Below, one piece after another: positions 27,011-35,710 of a DNA stretch of 64,000 nt. The position numbers and the translations under genes are program-made. The notes under the pieces are model-generated. The model saw only the letters and a program-made list of their open reading frames with translations, did no database searches and was not told the DNA's origin. The number at the start of each line of letters is the position of its first letter. Within the stretch, counting starts at the first letter, position 1. Source of the DNA: Halomonas sp. (GTDB taxonomy: Bacteria; Pseudomonadota; Gammaproteobacteria; Pseudomonadales; Halomonadaceae); the NCBI RefSeq assembly GCF_017515565.1, contig NZ_JAFWFN010000004.1, positions 1-64,000 on the forward strand, written 5' to 3'.

Positions 27011-29602
27011 TTATGACGTTTGCAGGGGGGGTAGTTTCATCAATAGATCCGGCAGTTGTTGCAGTTCATGCAGCGGCATGGGGCGCGCAAAAAAGTATCC
27101 TTGAAGCAGGTCGCAGTGCCTGCGGGATAAATCTTGCTGCTGTTCTCGCGTTTCAATTCCTTCGGCTACCACGACCATATCCATATGGTGTGCCATTGTG
27201 ATGACGCCTTGAACAATCGCTGCCATGCGTCTATTGGTCAGGGTTTCTTGCACAAACCGGCGGTCTAGTTTGACTTTGTGGGTGGGTAAATCACATAAAT
27301 AGCCCAGGCTTGAAAAGCCGGTGCCAAAGTCATCTAACGCGACACGTACGCCCATCGAGGTAAGCGTTTCCATCAGCGTAATAATGGGGGTAGTTCCGTC
27401 CAGCAATACGCTCTCTGTTACCTCAAGCTCAAGCTGCTCTGCTGGTAATCCCGATGTCCGCAACGCGTGCTTCACTTCGTCAAGAAAGCCATCCCGGCAG
27501 AACTGTAATGAAGAAATATTAACGGCAACGGGCAGTATGCGCTCGCTCTCGGCATTGAGCGCTGCCATATCCCGGCAGGCTTGCTGGAGTACCCAGCGTC
27601 CCAGGGGAATAATCTGTCCGGTTTGCTCTGCTAGAGGAATAAACTCACCGGGGGATACCAAGCCCAGGGTAGGGTGTTGCCAACGAACCAGGGCTTCGAC
27701 GCTGCGTATGCGCCCACTCACCGCATCCACGATGGGTTGGTAGTGAAGTACAAAGTCCTCCGCTGCAAGGGCGGTATGTAGTTCGTGCCGCATGGCAACA
27801 TTGTACTTAACGTGTTCGGCTTTGCGGCCCCGGTACCACTGCCAAGTATTTCGCCCCTGTCGTTTGGCTTGCTCTAGGGCTAAATCGGCATGTTGGAGGA
27901 GGCTGTAAGGCCCTTGGATCGAAGGCGTATGGCAAGCAATGCCAATGCTGACGCTTATGTGCACCAGTTGCCCTTCAAGGGAGACGGGCTCTGCCAGGGT
28001 GGTTAAAATGCGTTCAGCCAAACTTATAATAGCGGTGGTGTGGTCATCCTTTACCGTCAAAAGGATGGCAAATTCGTCCCCTACCAGGCGAGCCAGCATA
28101 TCTGGATAGCTAACCATCTCTTCAAGGCGGCGGGCAACCGTCACTAACACTTGATTAGCGACCAGGTGTCCCAGCCCATCGTTAATGGCTTTAAATCCGT
28201 CTAAATCAAGATGTAGAACCGCTAAGGTACCGTGGTTTCCCCGCTGGTGTTGCTCAAATACGGTTGATAGCTGCTCGGTAAGTGCTGAATAGTTGGGTAG
28301 GTCGGTGAGCAAATCATGCGTGGCCTGGTAGGCCAGTTTTGCTTCCTGATTTTTCTCGTGCGTAATGTCCTGATGAATGCCGATGTAGTGCGTGCAGTTG
28401 CCCTCCGGGTCGAAAACGGGGCTAACAACAAGGTGGTTCCAGAAGGGCTGACCGTTTTTACGGTAATGGAGCAGAGTAGTACTGATATCGCGCTTTTCGC
28501 GCATCGCGTTTCGAATGGCTTCAACCGCTTCGGGCCCGGTATCAGGGCCGCGTAGAAAACGGCTATTGTTGCCGATAACCTCGGCAGGTGTGTAGCCGGT
28601 AATACGATAGAAAGCGGGGTTAGCGAAGACGATAGGCATACCGTTTTGCTGCGCATCCACCATGATAATGCCGCTTGGGCTGGCTTCCATGCCTCTTTTT
28701 AGTAGTCTTAGCTCATCGGTTTGCTTATTACGGGCAGTAACGTCTCTGCATATGCCATATACACCTACAATGACGTCATCAATAATCACTGGAAAATTAG
28801 TGATTTCCAGCGAGTAGCAGTGCCCATTGGCATGCCTTCCCAGGGTTTCGTAGGTGATGGCCTCGCCACGGCAGGCGGTGTTAAACGCCTGTTGGGTTGA
28901 TTCACGAAAATTAGGCGCGATAAATTGGCTAAAATGTAAGCCGATAAGTTCGGATGCAGCGTAGCCTGTAATGCGCTCTAGCGCGGTATTACAGCGTTGA
29001 AAATGACCTTCAAGGTTAAATTCATACACACCGTCAGGGTGGTTAACAAACAGTGAGCGGTGCCATTCTGATTGCATGCGGTGCTGCTGTTTGTCGCGGT
29101 GGCGCAGGAACACAATGGCAGCGAGACTGGCGCTGCGGGCAAGGTGATTCTGCTCTTCTTGTGTGGGCGAGGCAGGGTGACTGTAGTAAGTGGCGAAGGT
29201 GCCGAGTAGCTCTCCCTGAGTAGAGAGAATAGGCATTGACCAGCAGGCCCGTAGCCCCTCTGCTAAGGCTACTTCCCTGAAGGCTGCCCAATGGGGATCC
29301 AAGCAAATATCTTTAGTCGCCACCAGCTGTTTTTCAAAAGCGGCTTTTCCGCACGTGCCCACTGCTGGGCCAATCATTAGCGCTTGCATGTGGGCGGTGT
29401 AGGCGGGCGAGAAGTGGCGGTTGGCAACCATGCTTAAGGTGTTTTTAGCCGGGTCAAAGCGCATGATAGAGACCAGCGCTTGGGGCAGCATACGTTCTGC
29501 CCAATCGGCTACCGCTGCCAATGTTTTAGTAAGAGGAGCGCCCGCAGCGGCGAGGTCGTGGATTTCCTGCTGAGCTTCGAGTAAGGGATATTCGTGGTAC
29601 AT
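27011..29602 (-). CDS. GAF-PAS-PAS-GGDEF-EAL c-di-GMP signalling protein
   Basis: An 863-residue cytosolic sensor. Order: GAF (about 8-155), PAS (about 165-290), PAS with PAC (about 295-420), GGDEF (about 435-590), EAL (about 605-855). The GGDEF signature reads LVGDEF, with the first glycine replaced by valine, so cyclase activity is doubtful. The EAL domain looks complete: EALVRW, ELEVTES, DDFGTGFSS, KLDRRF and AEGIET are all present, pointing to c-di-GMP phosphodiesterase activity. It has no membrane segment and is divergent from a GAF-GGDEF cyclase. Confidence 0.9.
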   Translation of the reverse strand: MYHEYPLLEAQQEIHDLAAAGAPLTKTLAAVADWAERMLPQALVSIMRFDPAKNTLSMVANRHFSPAYTAHMQALMIGPAVGTCGKAAFEKQLVATKDICLDPHWAAFREVALAEGLRACWSMPILSTQGELLGTFATYYSHPASPTQEEQNHLARSASLAAIVFLRHRDKQQHRMQSEWHRSLFVNHPDGVYEFNLEGHFQRCNTALERITGYAASELIGLHFSQFIAPNFRESTQQAFNTACRGEAITYETLGRHANGHCYSLEITNFPVIIDDVIVGVYGICRDVTARNKQTDELRLLKRGMEASPSGIIMVDAQQNGMPIVFANPAFYRITGYTPAEVIGNNSRFLRGPDTGPEAVEAIRNAMREKRDISTTLLHYRKNGQPFWNHLVVSPVFDPEGNCTHYIGIHQDITHEKNQEAKLAYQATHDLLTDLPNYSALTEQLSTVFEQHQRGNHGTLAVLHLDLDGFKAINDGLGHLVANQVLVTVARRLEEMVSYPDMLARLVGDEFAILLTVKDDHTTAIISLAERILTTLAEPVSLEGQLVHISVSIGIACHTPSIQGPYSLLQHADLALEQAKRQGRNTWQWYRGRKAEHVKYNVAMRHELHTALAAEDFVLHYQPIVDAVSGRIRSVEALVRWQHPTLGLVSPGEFIPLAEQTGQIIPLGRWVLQQACRDMAALNAESERILPVAVNISSLQFCRDGFLDEVKHALRTSGLPAEQLELEVTESVLLDGTTPIITLMETLTSMGVRVALDDFGTGFSSLGYLCDLPTHKVKLDRRFVQETLTNRRMAAIVQGVITMAHHMDMVVVAEGIETREQQQDLSRRHCDLLQGYFFARPMPLHELQQLPDLLMKLPPLQTS

Positions 29603-29922
29603 AAAATGCCCCTGATATTTAAAGTCTACTGATTTTCATTGTTATAGATGCTGGCTGCGGAAACCACGATTAACATCATGTGATTAAGTCTAAAGAATGG
29701 CAATCAAAAAAAGCTAACAATGTTTAATTTAGCTACTTTGGACGAAATGTTGATGGCGTTTTTCCTTGTTTTAAGGATGAGATAATTCCTTATAAAGAAG
29801 CACTAAAAGGCGCTGGGCGAGATGTGAGGATGCCCCAAAGCTGCCTACCCCTGAGGAACTTGTTTCGTCATACTGCCTCATAACGTTAAGTTTTAATATG
29901 TGGTAGATGGTTATGGAGCGCT
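29603..29922. other. Intergenic promoter region between two divergent c-di-GMP genes
   Basis: This 320-base gap has no convincing reading frame. It is AT-richer than its flanks and must contain both divergent promoters. A short dyad, AAGGA at 29773 and TCCTT at 29787, is visible. I could not assign a known operator. Confidence 0.5.
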
Positions 29923-30990
29923 ATGTCAAAGCTAAATGAGGGGTGTGCCTCGGCGTATGAGGAGCTGAGGTTAGCAGCACTAGCCGGTTACGAAATACTC
30001 GATACGCCGGAAGAAGCGGCATTTGATGAAATAGCAGAAGTAGCTTCCATTATCTGCGGAGCGCCCATTGCGGTCATTAATTTTGTTGATCGAGATCGGC
30101 AATGGTTCAAAGCTATAAAAGGCTTATCGGTACGAGAAACGCCGCTTGATGTGTCCATTTGCGCCCATGCACTGCTTCAGTCGGGCCTTTTTATTGTGCC
30201 GGATACTACGCAGGATGCGCGTTTCTGCCGTAATCCACTAGTTACTGGTGAACCCCACCTGCGTTTTTATGCCGGTGCTTTGCTTGAAAGCCAGGAGGGT
30301 TATCCGTTAGGTACGTTATGTGTGCTGGATTACCATTCCCGCGAGCTGAGTGACCAGCAGTGTTTTGCTCTGCAAGCCCTTGCCAATCAAGTGATGGCTC
30401 ACATGGAGCTGATGCGTTCTCACCGGTATCAAAAGCAGTTGATTCGTGAACTGGAAACGGCCCGTAATGAAATGGCCCACCTGGCCGCCACTGATCTTCT
30501 CACGAGGTTATTAAATCGCCGGGCTTTTGAGCAACGCATGCAGGAGACGTTGGCGCTAATAAAGCGGGATGCGCCTGCCGCTGCGTTGGTGATGATAGAC
30601 CTGGATCATTTTAAGAATATTAATGATGCGCTTGGCCATCACGTAGGCGATGAGGTGTTGAAGCAGTTCGCCTGTCTTTGCCGATCGGTTTTTCGAGAAT
30701 CAGATGTAATAGCCCGCTGGGGCGGCGAAGAGTTTATGGTACTGATGCCTAGCACCTTGGTCGAGGAGGCGTATCGAGCGGCTAAACGCTTATTAGATAT
30801 ATTGCCGGCAACCTCCTTGGTGAAAGAGGGGCCTGTGCCAGTGTATGTTACCGCGAGCATCGGTATCTGTACCTTGACTGAAAGTAGTGAATTTGAGGAG
30901 AGGTTGCGCCTAGTGGATAGCCTGCTTTATCAAGCAAAGGATCAGGGACTTAACGCTATTGCTTTAGAAAATGCCATCAACGGAACATGA
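29923..30990 (+). CDS. GAF-GGDEF diguanylate cyclase
   Basis: A 355-residue cytosolic protein with a GAF domain (about 25-165), a short linking helix (about 165-190) and a GGDEF domain (about 190-350). The catalytic motif is intact (RWGGEEF), and an inhibitory RxxD site (RESD) lies exactly five residues before it, as in feedback-controlled cyclases. It makes c-di-GMP from GTP. The ligand of the GAF domain is not evident. It is transcribed away from the GGDEF-EAL gene. Confidence 0.9.
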   Translation: MSKLNEGCASAYEELRLAALAGYEILDTPEEAAFDEIAEVASIICGAPIAVINFVDRDRQWFKAIKGLSVRETPLDVSICAHALLQSGLFIVPDTTQDARFCRNPLVTGEPHLRFYAGALLESQEGYPLGTLCVLDYHSRELSDQQCFALQALANQVMAHMELMRSHRYQKQLIRELETARNEMAHLAATDLLTRLLNRRAFEQRMQETLALIKRDAPAAALVMIDLDHFKNINDALGHHVGDEVLKQFACLCRSVFRESDVIARWGGEEFMVLMPSTLVEEAYRAAKRLLDILPATSLVKEGPVPVYVTASIGICTLTESSEFEERLRLVDSLLYQAKDQGLNAIALENAINGT

Positions 30991-31071
30991 TTTAACCTGC
31001 GTTTGTTGTGATGAACCCACAAACCCTGATTAAAAGTAGCCAAGAAGCCCTTATGTTGGGCGGTATAACAC

Positions 31072-31102
31072 AACACGCCGGGCCATAACGGCCCGGCGTG
31101 TT
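31072..31102. terminator. Bidirectional hairpin terminator
   Basis: Two perfect 13-base arms, AACACGCCGGGCC and its complement, enclose a five-base loop between the convergent cyclase gene and narK1. The T-run is weak, but the stem is strong and well placed. Confidence 0.75.
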
Positions 31103-31129
31103 AGGTAGTGCTATAGATAGATAGTGCGT

Positions 31130-32623
31130 TTAGGGTTTGGCGTTCTGCAAGGCTTGCTCTTCGATGTCCCTATCAACGGAAGAAACATAGTACTCGTCAT
31201 CAAAGGCGCCTTCTGGCTCCTTAAGCCATACAAGGCAGATAACCCAACTGATAAATGCACCGGTGGCGATGATGTAAAAGAACTGTGTCGGCGTCACAAA
31301 CGTATAAATGGTTAGGTAAACCACTGCGCCAACATTGCCGTAGGCGCCCGCCATACCCGAGATCTGCCCGGTGATGCGACGTTTGATAGAAGGAATAATG
31401 CCGAAGGTTGCCCCCTCTGCCCCCTGGACGAAAACCGAGGTGCCAATAGTCACGGCAATCGCCAGGATCAGCGGCCAGCTCGAGTTGAGCATGCCCATCA
31501 ACAAGAACCCGATGCTAATGCCAAACATATAGCACAGCATGACGAAACGGCGGTTGCCCATACGGTCAGACACCATGCCGCCCATGGGGCGCGCGACTAG
31601 GTTGACGAAGGCGAACGACGCCGCAATCATACCCGCTGTGGCGGCATTCAGCCCCCAGGTCTCCTCAAAGAACATGGGTAGCATCGACACCACGGCCAGT
31701 TCAGCACCAAAGTTGGCAAAGTAGGTGCTATTGAGCGCTGCCACACTGTTAAACGAGTACTTATCATCCTCCGGAACGCCTTTACGCAGGATTGGCAGGT
31801 TGACCCGGAGGATCTGCACTATCTGATAAATGACGATGGCCACGATGACAAGGTAGGCGATCACTGCGTTGGTGACAGAGAGATAGCCCATATACTGGAT
31901 GCGCCAGACAAGGATGGCGAGTACGCCGACCAAAGGGATGGTCCAGATGATCAGCTTGATCATATCGCCCCAGGTACTAACTTCCATAGCAGCGGATTTA
32001 CGCGGTTTGCGGTGGGAGCTGGCGTCTGGGCCGTCCGTAATCGCGAACCAATAGTAGACACCATAAGCTGCCATCACGATCGCACTCTGGGCGATGGCCC
32101 AGCGCCAGCCATCGGGGCCGCCATACATGCTTAACGCAATGGTCGGCAGCGACATGGCGGCAACGGCAGAACCGAAGTTGCCCCAGCCAGCGTAGAAGCC
32201 TTCAGCGAAACCGATATCCTTAGGCTTGAACCACAGCGCGGTCATGTGGATACCGACTACGAAGCTAGCACCAATCGAGCTTAGTACCAGGCGGGCTACC
32301 AGCAGTTGCGTCATGCTGTTACCGAAAGCAAACGCCAGCGCCGGTATCGACATCGTCACCATCAGTACCGAAAACACACGGCGTGGGCCGAAACGGTCCA
32401 GCGCCATGCCAACGATGATACGTGCAGGAATGGTCAAGGCGACGTTGCAAATGGCGAACAGCTTGAGATCGTCCGGGGTCAGCCAGTCGACGCTCTTGAG
32501 CATACTCGAGGCGAGCGGCGCCATGTTGAACCACACGTAGAAGGTAATAAAGAAGGCAATCCAGGTCAGGTGCAAGGCCCGCACTTCAGGGCTTCGAAAC
32601 TTGAATACAGCGGAAACTTTCAT
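31130..32623 (-). CDS. narK1: NarK1-type nitrate/nitrite MFS transporter
   Basis: A 497-residue major facilitator with 12 predicted helices. It begins LHLTWIAFFITFYVWFNMAP and carries the nitrate-signature glycines in GFYAGWGNFGSAVA near residue 150 and in SGMAGAYGNVGAV near residue 425, which favours the NarK1 (probably nitrate/H+ symport) type. The loop between helices 6 and 7 is longer than in E. coli NarK. It is the last gene of a probable narK2-usp-narK1 operon and ends at a hairpin. Confidence 0.9.
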   Translation of the reverse strand: MKVSAVFKFRSPEVRALHLTWIAFFITFYVWFNMAPLASSMLKSVDWLTPDDLKLFAICNVALTIPARIIVGMALDRFGPRRVFSVLMVTMSIPALAFAFGNSMTQLLVARLVLSSIGASFVVGIHMTALWFKPKDIGFAEGFYAGWGNFGSAVAAMSLPTIALSMYGGPDGWRWAIAQSAIVMAAYGVYYWFAITDGPDASSHRKPRKSAAMEVSTWGDMIKLIIWTIPLVGVLAILVWRIQYMGYLSVTNAVIAYLVIVAIVIYQIVQILRVNLPILRKGVPEDDKYSFNSVAALNSTYFANFGAELAVVSMLPMFFEETWGLNAATAGMIAASFAFVNLVARPMGGMVSDRMGNRRFVMLCYMFGISIGFLLMGMLNSSWPLILAIAVTIGTSVFVQGAEGATFGIIPSIKRRITGQISGMAGAYGNVGAVVYLTIYTFVTPTQFFYIIATGAFISWVICLVWLKEPEGAFDDEYYVSSVDRDIEEQALQNAKP

Positions 32624-32666
32624 GGTCGTATCGTCCTGTGTCCCAAAAGATTTTTAAGTGGGCTGA

Positions 32667-33125
32667 TTAAGGGCTGGGAAGGATCAATAAAGGACACTCT
32701 GCGCGCCGGGCAAGGAAGGAACTGACGCTGCCGAAGGTCATGTAGTCGAGCTCATCAACGAAATAAGTCAGTGACTTAGCGATGATGCCTCCATCTGGTT
32801 GGTGGCTATGCCGTGCAATCACTAGTAAGTCAGGAGAGAGTTTCTTCGTTGCCTGAAGCAGCATCTTGCGAGCATCGCCTTCGGCGAGAAGCTGTTCGGC
32901 CTTAAAGCCTTCTCCGGTAGCGAAGGCAACACCTTCTTTAAGATGCTGTTTGAGCTCATCATGCTCCTGTTGAAACAGCGCTTCGTTGTTATCGGTAGCG
33001 TCGAGAGGGTTCTCCACCACGCCGACCAGCACGAGCAGTGGCTGGTTGCAGCGGAACATATCGACGACTTGAGCGAGGCCTAGCTTGGCGTTTCGTGAAC
33101 CGTCATAGGCGATCATAATTTTCAT
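32667..33125 (-). CDS. Universal stress protein family protein
   Basis: A 152-residue UspA-fold protein starting MKIMIAYDGSRNAKLGL. The C-terminal segment FGSVSSFLARRAECPLLIL keeps the usual strand, but the ATP-binding GxxG-x9-G(S/T) loop is only partly recognisable (ARHSHQPDGGII). The start at 33125 follows GGAGGA five bases upstream and is preferred over 33140. It lies between two nitrate transporter genes on the same strand, so it is probably made under nitrate-respiring conditions. Confidence 0.87.
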   Translation of the reverse strand: MKIMIAYDGSRNAKLGLAQVVDMFRCNQPLLVLVGVVENPLDATDNNEALFQQEHDELKQHLKEGVAFATGEGFKAEQLLAEGDARKMLLQATKKLSPDLLVIARHSHQPDGGIIAKSLTYFVDELDYMTFGSVSSFLARRAECPLLILPSP

Positions 33126-33196
33126 GGTGTCCTCCCGCACTGGGGTAGGGAATCAAGACCCGGAGCTTAGCCCCGGGAGCAAAAAGCAGGGCATGC

Positions 33197-34789
33197 TCAG
33201 GGGTTCTTAACGTAGGCACCTTTGCGTAGGTAGAACCACCAGTTGACAACGAGACAGATAGCGTAGAAAACGGCAAAGCCGTACATGGCAAGCTCGGGTG
33301 TGCCAGCTTGGATCTGTTCGCCCATTACCCGTGGAGCGATGAAAGCACCATAGGCGGCTACTGCGGAGGTCCAGCCCAGAACCGGGCCTTTCTGTTGCTG
33401 GTTGAAGATCACGCCGATACTGCGGAACGTGGAACCGTTGCCGATACCGCTGGCGGCGAAAAGCACGATGAATAGCAGCAGGAAGATCCAGAAGAATTGA
33501 TTCGGATTAGTGGCGTTATAGGCCAGCATCATTACGTAGCCGGTGGCGATGGAGGCGACTACCATAATCGCAGAGATTATTTGGGTGACGATGGAGCCAC
33601 CGACCTTGTCAGAGATCCAACCACCCAGTGGGCGGATAAGGGCGCCTACGAAGGGGCCTATCCATGCCCAGGTTAAGGCGCTGGGTGCCTCTGGGTTGGT
33701 CACACGAGTCATCGTGCCATCGGCAGCCATCTCCATCATGTTGCCGAAGATGACATTGATAGAGAGGGGCAGGGCTGCAGAGAAGCCGATAAAAGAGCCG
33801 AAGGTCAGGATATAGAGCACGGTCATTGACCAGGTGTGCTTATTGGAAAATATCGCGAACTGCTTCTGAATATTGGGCTTGATGTCACCAGGAATCAGAC
33901 GCAACAACACCAGGGTCAGCAGGATGGTCAGCGGCAAGGCGACCCACATATTGAGCAAGCCAAGCGCAAGCATTCCGATGACTGTGGTGACCAACCCGAC
34001 TCCGTAGAGCCCCAGTATTTTGCTGAAAGCTGCTAATGGTGAACCAGGATTAGGAGTAATAGTGCGCAGATTGTTCATGCCGAACCAGCCTGCGAAAGCT
34101 AGTGGGATTAAGAAGACAAGCCAGATGAAGCCCGCGTTCTGGATCCAGGTGTCGGTACCCGCTTCGATACGGCCGATCAACGTCCCGCTAGGGCTTTGCA
34201 GCTCCATTGGCGTGCCAGCAATAGCGCCGAAGATACCTACTGTCATCACCAGCGGAATCATGATCTGCATGGTAGTGACACCAAAATTCCCTAGTCCAGC
34301 ATTCATACCTAACGCATACCCTTGCCGCTTATTAGGGTAAAAGGTGGAGATATTACTCATTGAGCAAGCAAAGTTGCCGCCACCAATGCCGGAGAGTAGC
34401 GCCAAAACCTGGAACACCCAGAACGGTGTCTCTGGGTTCATCAATGCAAAGCCCGTTCCTGCGGCGGGGATCATCAACAGAGCGGTGGTCAGAAAGATAG
34501 TGTTACGTCCGCCTGCAATGCGGATCATGAACGATGCTGGGATACGTAATGTGGCGCCAGCAAGACCGGCAAGTGCAGTCAAGGAGAATAGCTGGTTAAT
34601 TGAAAACGAAAACCCCAGGTTCTGCATTTGGGTGGTGATCATGCCCCACATCATCCAAACAGCGAAACCCATTAGCAGGCTGGGAATGGATATCCATAGG
34701 TTGCGGTTAGCGACTCGCTTGCCCTCCTGTTCCCAGAACTGGGCATCCTCAACATCCCATTTCTCTATGTCAGCATTTCTCTTGGTCAT
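33197..34789 (-). CDS. narK2: NarK2-type nitrate/nitrite transporter
   Basis: A 530-residue major facilitator with 12 helices and a hydrophilic N-terminus of about 30 residues. Nitrate-signature regions are present: GLGNFGVTTMQIMIP near residue 165 and a second motif GNGSTFRSIGVIF near residue 465. It resembles the NarK/NarU group thought to exchange nitrate for nitrite in the inner membrane. It is first in narK2-usp-narK1. An inverted NarL-type heptamer pair lies about 110 bases upstream of the start. Confidence 0.9.
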   Translation of the reverse strand: MTKRNADIEKWDVEDAQFWEQEGKRVANRNLWISIPSLLMGFAVWMMWGMITTQMQNLGFSFSINQLFSLTALAGLAGATLRIPASFMIRIAGGRNTIFLTTALLMIPAAGTGFALMNPETPFWVFQVLALLSGIGGGNFACSMSNISTFYPNKRQGYALGMNAGLGNFGVTTMQIMIPLVMTVGIFGAIAGTPMELQSPSGTLIGRIEAGTDTWIQNAGFIWLVFLIPLAFAGWFGMNNLRTITPNPGSPLAAFSKILGLYGVGLVTTVIGMLALGLLNMWVALPLTILLTLVLLRLIPGDIKPNIQKQFAIFSNKHTWSMTVLYILTFGSFIGFSAALPLSINVIFGNMMEMAADGTMTRVTNPEAPSALTWAWIGPFVGALIRPLGGWISDKVGGSIVTQIISAIMVVASIATGYVMMLAYNATNPNQFFWIFLLLFIVLFAASGIGNGSTFRSIGVIFNQQQKGPVLGWTSAVAAYGAFIAPRVMGEQIQAGTPELAMYGFAVFYAICLVVNWWFYLRKGAYVKNP

Positions 34790-34899
34790 GGCGGTTTCCC
34801 CTTGGCATCAAACGCTTTCTGCGTGCAGCTATTACCCGGCAAGATACGCTTGAGCAGAGAGTAGGGAAACCTGAGGAAAAGACGCTAAAATCAGCGACA

Positions 34900-34915
34900 T
34901 ACCACTTGAGAGGTA
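34900..34915 (-). promoter_or_regulatory. NarL/NarP-type 7-2-7 inverted heptamer site
   Basis: TACCACT and AGAGGTA are separated by two bases (TG). The second is a perfect complement of the TACYYMT heptamer consensus; the first deviates at one position. The arrangement is the 7-2-7 type bound by NarL and NarP. A further flanking repeat (GCGAC at 34894, GTCGC at 34916) extends the dyad. It lies between narK2 and narL, upstream of narK2. Confidence 0.7.
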
Positions 34916-35028
34916 GTCGCTGTAAAGCTGAAGTTAATTGATTTAAAAGAGGAAAAAGTCGAATTAGGTAAGATTAAATCAGCGCAAAAGTACCTAGGAA
35001 GTCTTTGGAGGTAACCACTCAGAGCTGG

Positions 35029-35694
35029 CTAGTGATTAAGGCCTTCCTGCACCGCCCAGACGGCGGCTTCGACTCGTGAACGCAAGTTGAGTTTTTTGAG
35101 TAGGTGCTTAACGTGGACCTTGACCGTACCTTCGGTAATATCGAGCTTGCGTGCGATGAGTTTGTTGGAGAGCCCGCCAGCCAGTTGCTGCAGAATTTCA
35201 CGTTCGCGTTGCGTCAGGCTTTGGATATCGGGGGTTGAGGGCGCGTTGCGTTGATTACGCAGTGCCTCGGCCAGTAGGGCCGTCAGGCTCTCGCTGATGA
35301 CCATGCGCCCCAGGGCAGCTTGGCGCAGTTGGCGAACCATATCTTCTGGTTCCATATCTTTTAGCAGGTAACCGTCCGCACCGGTACGCAGCGCTGAGAC
35401 AACATCATCCTCGTGGTCTGAAACCGTAAACATCACCACGCGGCCGCTGTAGTTGGCTTCCCGCAAGCGCCGCAAGACCTCTATCCCGTTCACAACCGGC
35501 ATGTTTAAGTCGAGTAGAACGAGGTCTGGCTCAAACTTGAGGGCCAGCTCAATCCCTTCTTCTGGATTGCCCGTTTCACCCACCAGTTCAAGGTCATCTT
35601 CGAGCTCAAGAAGTTGTGCCACACCACGTCGGAGTAATGGGTGGTCATCGATAATCACCAGACTGGCAGGCGTATCAGGAGTGGTCAGCGTCAT
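35029..35694 (-). CDS. narL: Nitrate/nitrite response regulator NarL
   Basis: A 221-residue response regulator with a receiver domain (about 10-125, phosphorylated Asp62 in LLDLNMP, Lys in LKDMEP) and a LuxR-type helix-turn-helix (about 155-215, [20 protein letters not shown]). The protein pairs with NarX, whose gene ends 16 bases upstream. It activates nitrate-respiration genes by binding TACYYMT-like heptamers, one pair of which is seen before narK2. Confidence 0.92.
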   Translation of the reverse strand: MTLTTPDTPASLVIIDDHPLLRRGVAQLLELEDDLELVGETGNPEEGIELALKFEPDLVLLDLNMPVVNGIEVLRRLREANYSGRVVMFTVSDHEDDVVSALRTGADGYLLKDMEPEDMVRQLRQAALGRMVISESLTALLAEALRNQRNAPSTPDIQSLTQREREILQQLAGGLSNKLIARKLDITEGTVKVHVKHLLKKLNLRSRVEAAVWAVQEGLNH

Positions 35695-35710
35695 TAAGAA
35701 GTCCCTTTGT

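Noticed and set aside
34938-34951. TTGAT half-site of an FNR box before narK2
   Set aside because: The second half does not match ATCAA.
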